In this document: positions 1 through 7,574 of the stretch, in pieces
How positions within the stretch are numbered: the stretch's first letter is position 1
How the letters are laid out: the number at the start of each line of letters is the position of its first letter
Source of the DNA: Bacillus proteolyticus
GTDB lineage: Bacteria; Bacillota; Bacilli; Bacillales; Bacillaceae_G
Length of the DNA stretch: 64,000 bases
Direction of reading: 5' to 3'
Assembly: GCF_001884065.1 (NCBI RefSeq)
Contig: NZ_MACH01000127.1
Location: 1-64,000 of the forward strand
The notes under the pieces: generated by a model
The model's input: only the letters and a program-made list of their open reading frames with translations
Told to the model about the DNA's origin: nothing
The model's database searches: none
Made by a program: the position numbers and the translations under genes

Positions 1-475
1 TACAAGCATTATTCGCAACAACCATACCGAAAGCTCCTGCTGTAAATAAAAATTCAATCATTTCTTCGCGTGTCGGCTGTAATTTTTCTTGCAGTGCAAA
101 AAGTACACCTGGCACTGTTCCAGCAGATCCTGCTGTTGGTGTTGCACAAATGATTCCCATCGCCGCATTTACTTCATTTGTTGCGACAGCTTTACTCACT
201 GCGTCCAAAATCGTATCTCCAGATAAGCCTTTTCCACTCTGCATATACGCTTGGACTTTCACAGCATCCCCGCCAGTTAAACCAGTTGGTGATTTTACAC
301 CACGAATACCGCGTTCTACTGCTTGTTCCATCACGACTAAATTCTTTTCCATTCCAGCAATTACTTCTTCACGTGTGATACTTCTTGTTTCCATTTCACA
401 TTGAATCATAATTTCTGCGATTTTTACATTTTGCTCTTTAGCTTGCGCCACTAGTTCCGCTGCGTTCCGAAACAT
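1..475 (-). CDS. sdaAA: L-serine dehydratase, alpha subunit (N-terminal part; runs off the window)
   Basis: The reverse frame opens at ATG 475 (MFRNAAELVAQAKEQ) and stays open to base 1, giving about 158 residues of a protein normally near 300. It reads as the alpha subunit of the two-subunit iron-sulfur L-serine dehydratase, which deaminates serine to pyruvate and ammonia in the cytoplasm. Visible family features are the GLTGGDAVK and PTAGSAGT stretches; the cluster-binding cysteines expected in the C-terminal part lie outside the window. It follows sdaAB by 18 bases with a GGGGGGAC-like ribosome site, so the two are one operon. Confidence 0.95.
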   Translation of the reverse strand, partial: MFRNAAELVAQAKEQNVKIAEIMIQCEMETRSITREEVIAGMEKNLVVMEQAVERGIRGVKSPTGLTGGDAVKVQAYMQSGKGLSGDTILDAVSKAVATNEVNAAMGIICATPTAGSAGTVPGVLFALQEKLQPTREEMIEFLFTAGAFGMVVANNAC

Positions 476-493
476 GGTGTGTCCCCCCTGCAA

Positions 494-1153
494 TTAATCC
501 ATAATAGTTACTTGACAAATATTTTGTTGCCCATTTATTTCCGCGATTACTTCATCTGCTAATAATTCATCTGTTTCAATGACCATAAGCGCTCTTCTTC
601 CTTTTTCTTTACGAGAAACACTCATTGTACTAATGTTAATCTCATGCTTAGCAAGAATTGAAGCTACAGCTGCGATAGCACCGAAGCGATCATTATTTAC
701 AATAAGTAGTGCTGGACTCGTGCCTGTTAATTGAAGATCGAATCCGTTTAATTCTACAACTTCAATTTTACCGCCACCAATTGAGCAAGCAACAACTTCA
801 ATTTCCTCTTCACCTTTATACAGACGAATTTTCGCTGTATTTGGATGCGGAGCATTTGCATCTTCTTCAATGAATTCCACTTCAATCCCGCGTTCTTTTG
901 CAATATCTAACGCACTTGGAATACGTAAATCATCTGTTTCAAATCCTAGTATTCCACCGATTAGCGCTACATCCGTACCGTGACCACGGTATGTTTTTGC
1001 AAATGAACCATATAATGAAATGCTAACTCTCTCTGGCTCATGACGAAACAACTGACGAGCAACTTGCCCCATTCTTGCCGCGCCTGCTGTATGTGAACTT
1101 GATGGGCCGATCATAACTGGACCAATAATATCAAACACTGAGCGATACTTCAT
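494..1153 (-). CDS. sdaAB: L-serine dehydratase, beta subunit
   Basis: The 219-residue product starts MKYRSVFDIIGPVMIG, as in the B. subtilis homologue, and carries the GPSSSHTAG signature (residues 16-24) of the iron-sulfur serine dehydratase beta domain, then a C-terminal ACT domain from about residue 148. It partners SdaAA for serine degradation to pyruvate. Two ATGs stand together (1156 and 1153); the second was chosen because it matches the family start and leaves five bases after the GGGGGAG ribosome site. A decayed membrane protein gene lies directly upstream. Confidence 0.95.
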   Translation of the reverse strand: MKYRSVFDIIGPVMIGPSSSHTAGAARMGQVARQLFRHEPERVSISLYGSFAKTYRGHGTDVALIGGILGFETDDLRIPSALDIAKERGIEVEFIEEDANAPHPNTAKIRLYKGEEEIEVVACSIGGGKIEVVELNGFDLQLTGTSPALLIVNNDRFGAIAAVASILAKHEINISTMSVSRKEKGRRALMVIETDELLADEVIAEINGQQNICQVTIMD

Positions 1154-1201
1154 CATAACTCCCCCTAAACCTCTATGAAAAAATTATTTTCTACTATTCT
1201 A

Positions 1202-1550
1202 TTAAGCTACCGAAACGGTTGCTTTTCCAGTCGTACCACAAATTTGTTCCGTTGTACGAATTGGATAGTTTTTGAATAACAATGAACCAATGTATCTTGA
1301 AATAATACCAGTTATAATAATAAATACGAAACTTAGCATTACCTTCATTTAAAAATAATATAAGATAATCCACAATAAAGTCTGGTAGCAATCCAAAGTT
1401 TAACACAGAACCCCTTACAAGCATAGCATAAACAAGTGAAACTCCCATTGCTTTCATACCTTTTGGTGCTTTAAAGCTAAAGAGTGAAAAAAGACTTAGT
1501 ACAAATAATAGTAATATCCTTTTATAATCTCTATGTCGCTCTCTCTCTGC
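1202..1550 (-). pseudogene. Remnant of a membrane transporter gene (PTS_EIIC_2-like)
   Basis: Read on the reverse strand, the first frame gives RHRDYKRILLLFVLSLFSLF, then FKAPKGMKAMG joined to VSLVYAMLVRG and GLLPDFIVDYLILFL, ending near NEGNAKF. At about 1320 the coding sense passes to another frame (FVFIIITGIISRYIG ... TTGKATVSVA, stop at 1202). From memory, the APKGMKAMG and GLLP..I.DY parts resemble the PTS EIIC type 2 integral membrane family, with roughly 50 codons missing after MKAMG. It therefore looks like a gene damaged by an internal deletion and a frameshift. In other strains an intact copy may precede sdaAB. The family assignment is tentative; the frame change is seen directly. 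Confidence 0.5.
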
Positions 1551-1854
1551 TTAGTCAACTTCACTTGTTACGACAAATGGCTAAAACGCATGTAGCCTAC
1601 AATAAATTATAATCTGCCCTCATTATAGCTTGTTTTTAATAAAACGCTTACTTTTAATGAATTTTAAAAGTTCTGAATAAAAATCTTTTTTTGCTATTTG
1701 TACCACTCGTAAGTCGTCTGACTTATATAACAGTTTTTCTAGACAATCGGTATTATGTATTTTCATCCTATATCTTCACTTCTTTAAAACTTTCTGTGTC
1801 ATCCAATATAAACATAAAATTATAACAGTTTTATTTTAAAATTTTTTTAGAAAT
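1551..1854. other. AT-rich intergenic stretch
   Basis: About 300 bases between the transporter remnant and the rnz terminator. Short stop-rich frames only; no ribosome site followed by a believable reading frame was seen. It may be the decayed 5' part of the transporter gene plus its promoter. Confidence 0.4.
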
Positions 1855-1885
1855 AAAAAATGGCAACCTTTCGTCACCATTTTTT
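1855..1885 (-). terminator. Terminator of rnz
   Basis: Inverted repeat AAAAAATGG / CCATTTTTT around a 13-base loop, 11 bases beyond the rnz stop codon. On the reverse strand it ends in a run of T. Confidence 0.6.
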
Positions 1886-1895
1886 CACAACATTA

Positions 1896-2819
1896 TTATC
1901 TTTCTACTGGAAATGATTTTAAATCCGTAGCTATTTCTGTATTAGAAAATAGCTCTCTTGCCTCTTTCAATAATTCCTTATATGTATCTCCTTGATAACG
2001 AGAACTAATATGAGTCAATATTAATCGTTTTGCATTTGCCTGAAGTGCAATACTCGCAGCTTGCTTAGATGTGGAATGAAAATAGTCATACGCTTGTTGT
2101 TCATCTTCTGCCGCAAAAGTTGCTTCATGAACAAGTACGTCTGCGCCTTGTGCCAGCTCTCTACTCGCTTCACAGTATCTTGTATCACCTAAAATGGTAA
2201 TAATTCTTCCCTTTTGAGGTGGACCGATAAAATCTTTTCCATTTAGTATCGTACCATTTTCTAACTCAACTACTTCTCCATCTTTTAAACGTTTAAAGAG
2301 TGGACCGGGTTTCACACCCATCTCCAGCAATTTATCGACTAAAAGAGCACCTTGTATATCCTTCTCTACAATACGATATCCAAAACATTCAATACCATGT
2401 GACAATCTTTTCGTTTCCACATAAAATTCATTATCTTCAAACACAGTACCTTCTTCTGTTATCTCAACAATTTCAAGTGGATATTTTACATGTGTCGTAC
2501 TTACTGATAATGCTACTTCAATAAATTGTTTAATTCCTTTTGGCCCGTATACTGTTAACGGTGTTGTTCCACCTTGAAACGAACGGCTTCCTAATAAACC
2601 TGGCAATCCAAAAATATGATCGCCATGTAAATGCGTAATAAATATTTTTTCAATGCGTCTTGGACGCACAGATGTATGTAAAATTTGATGCTGAGTCGCT
2701 TCACCACAGTCAAATAACCAAGTCTGTCCTCGTTCTTCTAACAATTGCAAAGCAATTGCCGAAACGTTCCTTCCTTTCGAAGGAACACCTGCACCAGTTC
2801 CTAAAAATACAAATTCCAC
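1896..2819 (-). CDS. rnz: Ribonuclease Z (tRNA 3' endonuclease)
   Basis: A 307-residue metallo-beta-lactamase-fold nuclease that removes 3' trailers from tRNA precursors lacking an encoded CCA. The zinc motif HLHGDH is at residues 63-68; further metal ligands are visible as LGDTRYC, VHEATF and LTHISSRY. Length matches bacterial long-substrate RNase Z (about 307). It begins at ATG 2819 behind a GGAGG-like site. Position next to dinB and mgtC corresponds to yqjK in the B. subtilis map. It is transcribed alone, away from the small plus-strand gene at 3009. Confidence 0.96.
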   Translation of the reverse strand: MEFVFLGTGAGVPSKGRNVSAIALQLLEERGQTWLFDCGEATQHQILHTSVRPRRIEKIFITHLHGDHIFGLPGLLGSRSFQGGTTPLTVYGPKGIKQFIEVALSVSTTHVKYPLEIVEITEEGTVFEDNEFYVETKRLSHGIECFGYRIVEKDIQGALLVDKLLEMGVKPGPLFKRLKDGEVVELENGTILNGKDFIGPPQKGRIITILGDTRYCEASRELAQGADVLVHEATFAAEDEQQAYDYFHSTSKQAASIALQANAKRLILTHISSRYQGDTYKELLKEARELFSNTEIATDLKSFPVER

Positions 2820-2921
2820 TTTCTTTCCTCCAGCTCTTTATATAATCTATCTCTCATCTTACGGAATGTTATTTCAAATGGCAAATTGAATTTGCATAAC
2901 CAATCATCTAGACAACTATAT

Positions 2922-2964
2922 AACACGAACATTATAAATAAAAAACTTAACAATTGTTCGTGTT
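2922..2964. promoter_or_regulatory. Inverted repeat of CGAAC half-sites (possible operator)
   Basis: Perfect 10-base arms AACACGAACA (2922-2931) and TGTTCGTGTT (2955-2964) stand 23 bases apart in front of the gene at 3009. The arms carry CGAACAWT, reminiscent of inverted PurR boxes in Bacillus, but the spacing is a little wider than I would expect. Which protein binds is inference. Confidence 0.35.
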
Positions 2965-3008
2965 TTGTAGTAGAATAATACTATCACATTTCAAGGGAGC
3001 GTTTTATT

Positions 3009-3260
3009 ATGAAAGAAGTATTTCGTTTACAAACTGATTTTTCATCTTCATTTGATCGCTGGGTAAGTTCTTTCGTTTCTGATCACCCAGCACAACTAGA
3101 GTGGACGACTTTAAAAGAATTAATTCATGAATATACAACATCTCATACAAATGAGACGTTACCAACATATATTTCTTCAGCTTTAACATATTACGCACAA
3201 CGCGTTTCAACGACAAATAGTTCAGAAATTGTCATTTTTGAAAATGCTACAATTTCATAA
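3009..3260 (+). CDS. Small conserved hypothetical protein
   Basis: An 83-residue protein starting MKEVFRLQTDFSSSFDRWVS, preceded by AAGGGAGCG at a good distance from ATG 3009 and followed by a clear terminator. There is no signal peptide or membrane segment; the composition is soluble, with aromatic residues spread along the chain and a beta-prone end (SSEIVIFENATIS). I do not recognise the family. It stands alone between divergent rnz and the mgtA leader. The inverted CGAAC repeat upstream suggests a specific repressor. Confidence 0.75.
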   Translation: MKEVFRLQTDFSSSFDRWVSSFVSDHPAQLEWTTLKELIHEYTTSHTNETLPTYISSALTYYAQRVSTTNSSEIVIFENATIS

Positions 3261-3270
3261 TCTATAATAA

Positions 3271-3295
3271 AAAGCACTGTAATCAGTGCTTTTTA
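3271..3295 (+). terminator. Terminator of the 83-residue protein gene
   Basis: AAAGCACTG / CAGTGCTTT stem with a four-base loop followed by TTTATTTAT, ten bases after the stop codon. Confidence 0.8.
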
Positions 3296-3402
3296 TTTAT
3301 GTTCATTAAAGTATTTATTTTCCCACCTTATTTCAAAAAAACTCCTCTTATTTCCTACTATATAGCCATCATAAATCTATTTAATTTTTCAAAAAAAAGA
3401 TA

Positions 3403-3431
3403 TTGACACTACAAATTTACAGTGCTAACAT
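3403..3431 (+). promoter_or_regulatory. Sigma-A promoter of the mgtA leader
   Basis: TTGACA at 3403-3408, exactly 17 bases, then TAACAT at 3426-3431, placed just upstream of the M-box aptamer. Confidence 0.65.
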
Positions 3432-3446
3432 TCAACATGTAATTGA

Positions 3447-3612
3447 ATATGGTCTCTGTTAGGTGAGGCTCCTGTATAGAGAAACGCTGCTGCCCAAAAA
3501 TGTCGAGAGACGCCAATGGGTCAACAGGAAAGGTCGGAATGAAGGCCTTTTTTAACGTAGCTGGTTTCAGTACCTATGCTATACAGTGCTAAAACTCAAC
3601 GAGGGAGAGGTG
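3447..3612 (+). promoter_or_regulatory. M-box magnesium riboswitch (ykoK leader)
   Basis: The stretch contains the conserved M-box core nearly base for base: GTTAGGTGAGGCTCCTGTAT, then CGCTGCTGCCCAAAAATGTC, GACGCCAATGGGTCAACAGG and CCTATGCTATACAGTGCTAA. This RNA folds on Mg2+ and in B. subtilis turns off mgtE by termination. Here it precedes mgtA. The base of the final strand, CTCAACGAG (3595-3603), can pair with the terminator at CTCGTTG-T-GAG (3705-3715), which would be the antiterminator of the Mg2+-free state. The aptamer identity is very secure; the exact 5' and 3' limits are approximate. Confidence 0.95.
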
Positions 3613-3615
3613 CGT

Positions 3616-3675
3616 ATGTTTTGTCATACACAAAAACTGTTTTTATCTATGTTTACTAACAGTCTTTGTTGTTGA
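3616..3675 (+). CDS. Possible 19-residue leader ORF between aptamer and terminator
   Basis: ATG 3616 follows GGGAGAGGTG by three bases and opens a 19-codon frame (MFCHTQKLFLSMFTNSLCC). The ribosome site lies in or next to the 3' strand of the aptamer base stem, so Mg2+ binding could hide it. It may be chance; no homologue is known to me. Confidence 0.2.
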   Translation: MFCHTQKLFLSMFTNSLCC

Positions 3676-3695
3676 CTCTTTTTGACTACGAATTC

Positions 3696-3729
3696 AGACC
3701 TTTACTCGTTGTGAGTAAAGGTCTTTTTA
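3696..3729 (+). terminator. M-box expression-platform terminator
   Basis: Perfect 12-base stem AGACCTTTACTC / GAGTAAAGGTCT with loop GTTGT, followed by TTTTTATG. It is the off switch of the riboswitch: high Mg2+ should let it form, low Mg2+ should let the aptamer strand at 3595-3603 invade it. Confidence 0.9.
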
Positions 3730-3802
3730 TGTCTTTATGCACCTTACTATGAAACAAACATAGCATATTCAGAAACTACTAATTGTACGGAGGTGAGGAA
3801 CA

Positions 3803-3898
3803 GTGACAAGTGATGATTCGGCCCAGATACCCATATGTTTTACGTTAATTTTTCACCATGTAGGTAGGAAAGAAACTGTTCCTCCCAATTTTAAATAG
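3803..3898 (+). CDS. Candidate leader peptide upstream of mgtA
   Basis: GTG 3803 stands nine bases after GGAGG (3789-3793) and opens a 31-codon frame ending with TAG at 3896-3898, 47 bases before the mgtA start. The peptide begins VTSDDSAQIPIC and ends ETVPPNFK. Its start region GAGGAACAG (3795-3803) is complementary to CTGTTCCTC near its own end (3876-3884), and GTTCCTCC (3878-3885) is also complementary to the mgtA ribosome site GGAGGAAC (3933-3940). This is the layout of translation-coupled control. A rival 11-codon frame, MIRPRYPYVLR from ATG 3813, has a poorer ribosome site. Expression is unproven. Confidence 0.4.
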   Translation: MTSDDSAQIPICFTLIFHHVGRKETVPPNFK

Positions 3899-3914
3899 TC
3901 GAGTAACAGATTGT

Positions 3915-3939
3915 TTCCTCCTTCATGAAAAAGGAGGAA
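3915..3939 (+). promoter_or_regulatory. Hairpin hiding the mgtA ribosome binding site
   Basis: Perfect 9-base stem TTCCTCCTT (3915-3923) / AAGGAGGAA (3931-3939) with loop CATGAAA. The 3' arm is the whole mgtA Shine-Dalgarno sequence, seven bases before ATG 3946, so the folded form should block mgtA translation. Confidence 0.7.
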
Positions 3940-3945
3940 CTACCA

Positions 3946-6651
3946 ATGTTAAATTTAAACAGACAAGAAACGAAGCATGCTTACAATCGAGATAGCATGC
4001 AAACAAATAACAAAGTATTAGTGGAAGTTGCAACACAAGATATAAACTCTGCATTAAAACTTCTAGAAACAACAGAAAATGGACTCTCGAAACAAGAAGC
4101 GTCTCGTAGACTTTCTTTATATGGTCCGAACGAAATTGCTCATAATAAATCATTGCCGTGGTACATTCAATTTCTGCTGGCATTTAAAAATCCATTTATT
4201 TTTGTTTTATTAGCTCTTGGAGCACTCTCTTTTTTCACAGATGACATACAAGGAACAATTGTCGTATCTGTAATGGTACTGCTAAGTTCAACGATTCGCT
4301 TTTCACAAGAATTCCGCTCTCAAAAAGCCGCAGATAAGTTAAAGGCTATGGTTCGAACAACCGCGAGCGTCTTTAGAATAGATGGATTTGTACACGAAAC
4401 AAAAAACGTAACGAATTTAAATCGAAATTATACAATAGAAATTCCAATTGAAGAACTTGTACCTGGCGATATTATTTCACTTTCAGCCGGTGACATCGTT
4501 CCAGCTGATGTGCGTATTTTATCAGCTAAAGATTTATTTGTTAATCAGTCTTCATTAACCGGGGAAGCACTTCCTGTAGAAAAATACGAAAACTGCTACC
4601 ATACAGAAAATAAGCATATGTTACCGAAAAATATGAAAAAAATTTTCAATCCACTCGATATGGAAAACCTTTGCTTTATGGGTACGAATATTGTAAGCGG
4701 TAGCGCAAAAGCTGTTGTCGTTTCAACAAGTACCGATACGTATTTCGGCTCTTTAGCGAATAAAGTAATTGGAAAGCGCACAGAAACAAGCTTTGATAAA
4801 GGTGTAAACAAAGTAAGCTGGCTCTTAATTACATTCATGCTTATTATGGCCCCCATTGTCCTTCTTATTAATGGATTCACAAAAGGTGATTGGCAAGAAG
4901 CTTTCTTCTTCGCTATCGCTATTGCAGTTGGTCTTACACCTGAAATGTTACCAATGATTGTAACTGCTAATTTAGCTAAAGGTGCTGTTAACATGTCTAA
5001 GCAAAAAGTTATTGTAAAACAGCTAAATTCTATTCAAAACTTAGGTGCGATGAACATTCTTTGTACAGATAAAACTGGAACTTTAACAGAAGATAAAGTT
5101 GTCCTAGTTCGTCATTTAGATCCTAACGGAAATGAATGTGATCGTGTATTACACTTTGCCTATTTAAATAGCTTCTATCAAACGGGATTGAAAAATTTAA
5201 TAGATAAAGCTGTTATTGAGCATACAGAAGAAAAACAAAAGTTCGACCCTTCAACGTTTCAAAAACTAGATGAGATTCCATTTGATTTTGCTCGCCGTCG
5301 CATGTCCGTCATCGTCAAAGATATCTCAGGTGAACATACAATGGTTTGTAAAGGTGCCGTAGAAGAAATTTTATCAATTTGTAATTACACTGAATCGAAT
5401 GAACAGATTGTTCAACTTACCGAGGAAATACGTTCAAATGTCAAACAACTAAGCGAGCAATTGAATGGCGAAGGTATGCGTGTGATTGCTGTAGCCTATA
5501 AAAAAGATAGAAAACTAAATGATAAAGAGTACGCGGTAAAAGATGAAACTAATATGATTCTCGCTGGATACATTGGCTTTTTAGATCCACCGAAACCATC
5601 TGCAGCTGCTGCTATTCAAGCATTACAGAAACATGGTGTACAAGTAAAAATTTTAACTGGTGATAATGAAATTGTTACAAAAAAAGTTTGTAAAGAAGTG
5701 GGATTAAATATAGGAGAGCCTATCCTTGGCTACGAGATCGATCCTTTACCAGATAAAGCATTAGCAAAACTAGCCGAAGAAACAACAGTGTTCGCAAAAC
5801 TAAATCCAATGCAAAAATCTCGCATTATTCGTGTCCTACAAGGGAACGGTCATACAGTAGGTTATATGGGGGATGGTATTAATGATGCCGTAGCACTACG
5901 TGATGCTGACGTTGGAATATCTGTTGATACTGCAACCGATATCGCAAAAGAGTCTTCCGATATTATTCTGCTTGAAAAAAGTTTAACTATATTAGAAGCT
6001 GGTATTTTAGAAGGACGCACTACGTTCGGAAATATTTTAAAATATATTAAAATGACGGCTAGCTCAAACTTTGGAAATGTATTTAGTGTGTTAGTAGCGA
6101 GTGCTTTCATTCCCTTTTTACCGATGCTTGCCATTCACCTTTTAATTCAAAACTTGCTTTATGATATTTCACAGCTGTCTATTCCATGGGACAAAATGGA
6201 TAAAGAGTTTTTAGAAAAACCGAGAAAATGGGATACTGCAAACTTACGGAACTTCATTATTTGCATCGGTCCAATTAGTTCCATATTTGATATTATCACA
6301 TACGTAATCATGTGGAATGTCTTCGGTGCAAATACACCTAGCGAACAATCGCTATTCCAATCCGGTTGGTTTGTCGTTGGGTTACTAACTCAAACATTAA
6401 TTGTCCACATGATTAGAACACAGAAAATTCCGTTCATCCAAAGTACTGCATCAATACCAGTTCTCTTATTAACCGCTTGTATTATGGCAATGGGAATTTA
6501 TATTCCGTTCTCACCACTTGGTGCAGCAGTTGGTTTACAAGCATTACCACTAAGCTACTTCCCGTGGCTAATAGGAATATTATTAGGTTATGCTTTCTTA
6601 ACACAATTTCTGAAAAGAGTTTATATTAAAAAGTTTCATAGCTGGTTATAA
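3946..6651 (+). CDS. mgtA: Magnesium-importing P-type ATPase (P3B)
   Basis: A 901-residue P-type ATPase of the MgtA/MgtB type, close to the roughly 900 residues of the enterobacterial proteins. Seen in order: N-terminal cytoplasmic region, actuator motif TGEALP near residue 205, phosphorylation motif CDKTGT with Asp near 375, TGDNE near 571 and hinge GDGINDA near 641, with about ten membrane helices in pairs around these. It brings Mg2+ into the cell at the expense of ATP. ATG 3946 was preferred over 3925 because AAGGAGGAA fits it, while 3925 lies inside the hairpin loop. Controlled by the upstream M-box; mgtC follows. Confidence 0.95.
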   Translation: MLNLNRQETKHAYNRDSMQTNNKVLVEVATQDINSALKLLETTENGLSKQEASRRLSLYGPNEIAHNKSLPWYIQFLLAFKNPFIFVLLALGALSFFTDDIQGTIVVSVMVLLSSTIRFSQEFRSQKAADKLKAMVRTTASVFRIDGFVHETKNVTNLNRNYTIEIPIEELVPGDIISLSAGDIVPADVRILSAKDLFVNQSSLTGEALPVEKYENCYHTENKHMLPKNMKKIFNPLDMENLCFMGTNIVSGSAKAVVVSTSTDTYFGSLANKVIGKRTETSFDKGVNKVSWLLITFMLIMAPIVLLINGFTKGDWQEAFFFAIAIAVGLTPEMLPMIVTANLAKGAVNMSKQKVIVKQLNSIQNLGAMNILCTDKTGTLTEDKVVLVRHLDPNGNECDRVLHFAYLNSFYQTGLKNLIDKAVIEHTEEKQKFDPSTFQKLDEIPFDFARRRMSVIVKDISGEHTMVCKGAVEEILSICNYTESNEQIVQLTEEIRSNVKQLSEQLNGEGMRVIAVAYKKDRKLNDKEYAVKDETNMILAGYIGFLDPPKPSAAAAIQALQKHGVQVKILTGDNEIVTKKVCKEVGLNIGEPILGYEIDPLPDKALAKLAEETTVFAKLNPMQKSRIIRVLQGNGHTVGYMGDGINDAVALRDADVGISVDTATDIAKESSDIILLEKSLTILEAGILEGRTTFGNILKYIKMTASSNFGNVFSVLVASAFIPFLPMLAIHLLIQNLLYDISQLSIPWDKMDKEFLEKPRKWDTANLRNFIICIGPISSIFDIITYVIMWNVFGANTPSEQSLFQSGWFVVGLLTQTLIVHMIRTQKIPFIQSTASIPVLLLTACIMAMGIYIPFSPLGAAVGLQALPLSYFPWLIGILLGYAFLTQFLKRVYIKKFHSWL

Positions 6652-6800
6652 AGTGAAACTTTAATCAGTGGGGGTTTTGTTCATCCCCCACCTAACTTCT
6701 TTGCTTTCGCTGAATTTTGAGGTGGGGGTCTTACTGCCCGGCAAATAGCGGGATAAAAACGAGAATGAGTGAGTATTCCCCACTCATTCTTAAAAACATA
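6652..6800 (+). repeat. Hairpin repeat (bcr-like), copy 1, with extra inverted repeats
   Basis: Directly after the mgtA stop, AGTGAAACTTTAATCAGT leads into hairpin GTGGGGG / CCCCCAC (6668-6674, 6685-6691). The same CCCCCACCT can instead pair with AGGTGGGGG at 6720-6728, and a third stem GAATGAGTG / CACTCATTC lies at about 6764-6790. The lead-in and first hairpin recur at 11641 and 59655. It probably acts as a partial terminator between mgtA and mgtC. Resemblance to B. cereus-group bcr repeats is from memory. Confidence 0.65.
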
Positions 6801-6828
6801 ATACGTACTTATATGTATGGAGGTGACC

Positions 6829-7533
6829 ATGATGGTATGGTATGACATTGTATTAAGATTATTTATCGCAATTATTGTAGGTGCTTGCATCGGAATGGAA
6901 AGGCAATGGAGACACCGGATGGCTGGTTTGCGGACAAATGCTCTCGTATCACTTGGTGCCTGTATATTTGTTTTATTATCCGTCATGCTTGACCATGATG
7001 CTAGCCCCTCACGTATTGCTGCTCAAGTTGTTAGTGGGATTGGCTTTTTAGGAGGCGGTGTGATTATCCGTGACGGTTTTAGTATTAGAGGATTAAATAC
7101 TGCGGCTACTTTATGGTGTGCTGCTGCTGTCGGTACTCTTACAGGCGCTGGTTTTCTCGTTGCAGCTATATTAGGTGCAGCCGGCGTTTTACTAGCAAAT
7201 ATACTACTTCGCCCGATCGCTCTCTTTATGAATAAAAAATCAAAAGAAGAATCACCTGAACAAACAAACTACTTCCTTTCTCTTACTTGTTCCGAAGAAA
7301 ATGAGGCCCATATTCGTTTTTTACTCATGCACATGGTAAGTACAGAAGGTCTCGGTTTAAAAGAGTTATATAGTGAAGATGTAGATTCTAACCAAAAAGT
7401 CTGTATACAGGCTACATTACATTGCAAGACAAATGCGGCTATCTTAATTGAAAAAATAGTAAGTAGAATGTTATTAGAATCTGGCGTTACTGCTGCTGGG
7501 TGGAAGACTTCTTTAGATTTAGAAGCGAGTTAA
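6829..7533 (+). CDS. mgtC: MgtC/SapB family membrane protein
   Basis: A 234-residue protein with about five membrane helices in the first 140 residues and a soluble C-terminal domain of about 90 residues. The family signature is visible as RLFIAIIVGACIGMER, AGLRTNALVSLGA and VSGIGFLGGG. MgtC proteins help cells live at low Mg2+ and, in some bacteria, restrain the F-type ATP synthase or Mg2+ uptake. ATG 6829 and ATG 6832 both fit GGAGG at 6819; 6829 is taken. It follows mgtA on the same strand, 177 bases away, with the repeat between them, so it probably shares the Mg2+ control in part. Confidence 0.9.
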   Translation: MMVWYDIVLRLFIAIIVGACIGMERQWRHRMAGLRTNALVSLGACIFVLLSVMLDHDASPSRIAAQVVSGIGFLGGGVIIRDGFSIRGLNTAATLWCAAAVGTLTGAGFLVAAILGAAGVLLANILLRPIALFMNKKSKEESPEQTNYFLSLTCSEENEAHIRFLLMHMVSTEGLGLKELYSEDVDSNQKVCIQATLHCKTNAAILIEKIVSRMLLESGVTAAGWKTSLDLEAS

Positions 7534-7539
7534 ATATGA

Positions 7540-7574
7540 AAGGTGCCATGATATTTACTGCTTCATGACACCTT
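7540..7574. terminator. Shared hairpin between mgtC and dinB
   Basis: AAGGTGCCATGA / TCATGACACCTT (one mismatch) lies between the two convergent stop codons; it can serve both, with TTTCATATTT on the dinB side. Confidence 0.6.

Noticed and set aside
1194-1457. 87-codon frame as an independent gene
   Set aside because: Its first half has transporter-like sense but the second half is nonsense (IYYYNWYYFKIHW), while the neighbouring frame carries sensible residues there. A frameshifted remnant explains it better.
3925-3945. Upstream ATG 3925 as mgtA start
   Set aside because: It lies in the loop of the hairpin, has no ribosome site of its own at proper distance and would add MKKEELP, which is simply the ribosome site translated.
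4596-4994. 132-codon reverse frame inside mgtA
   Set aside because: Fully inside a well supported P-type ATPase gene, no ribosome site, no family likeness.
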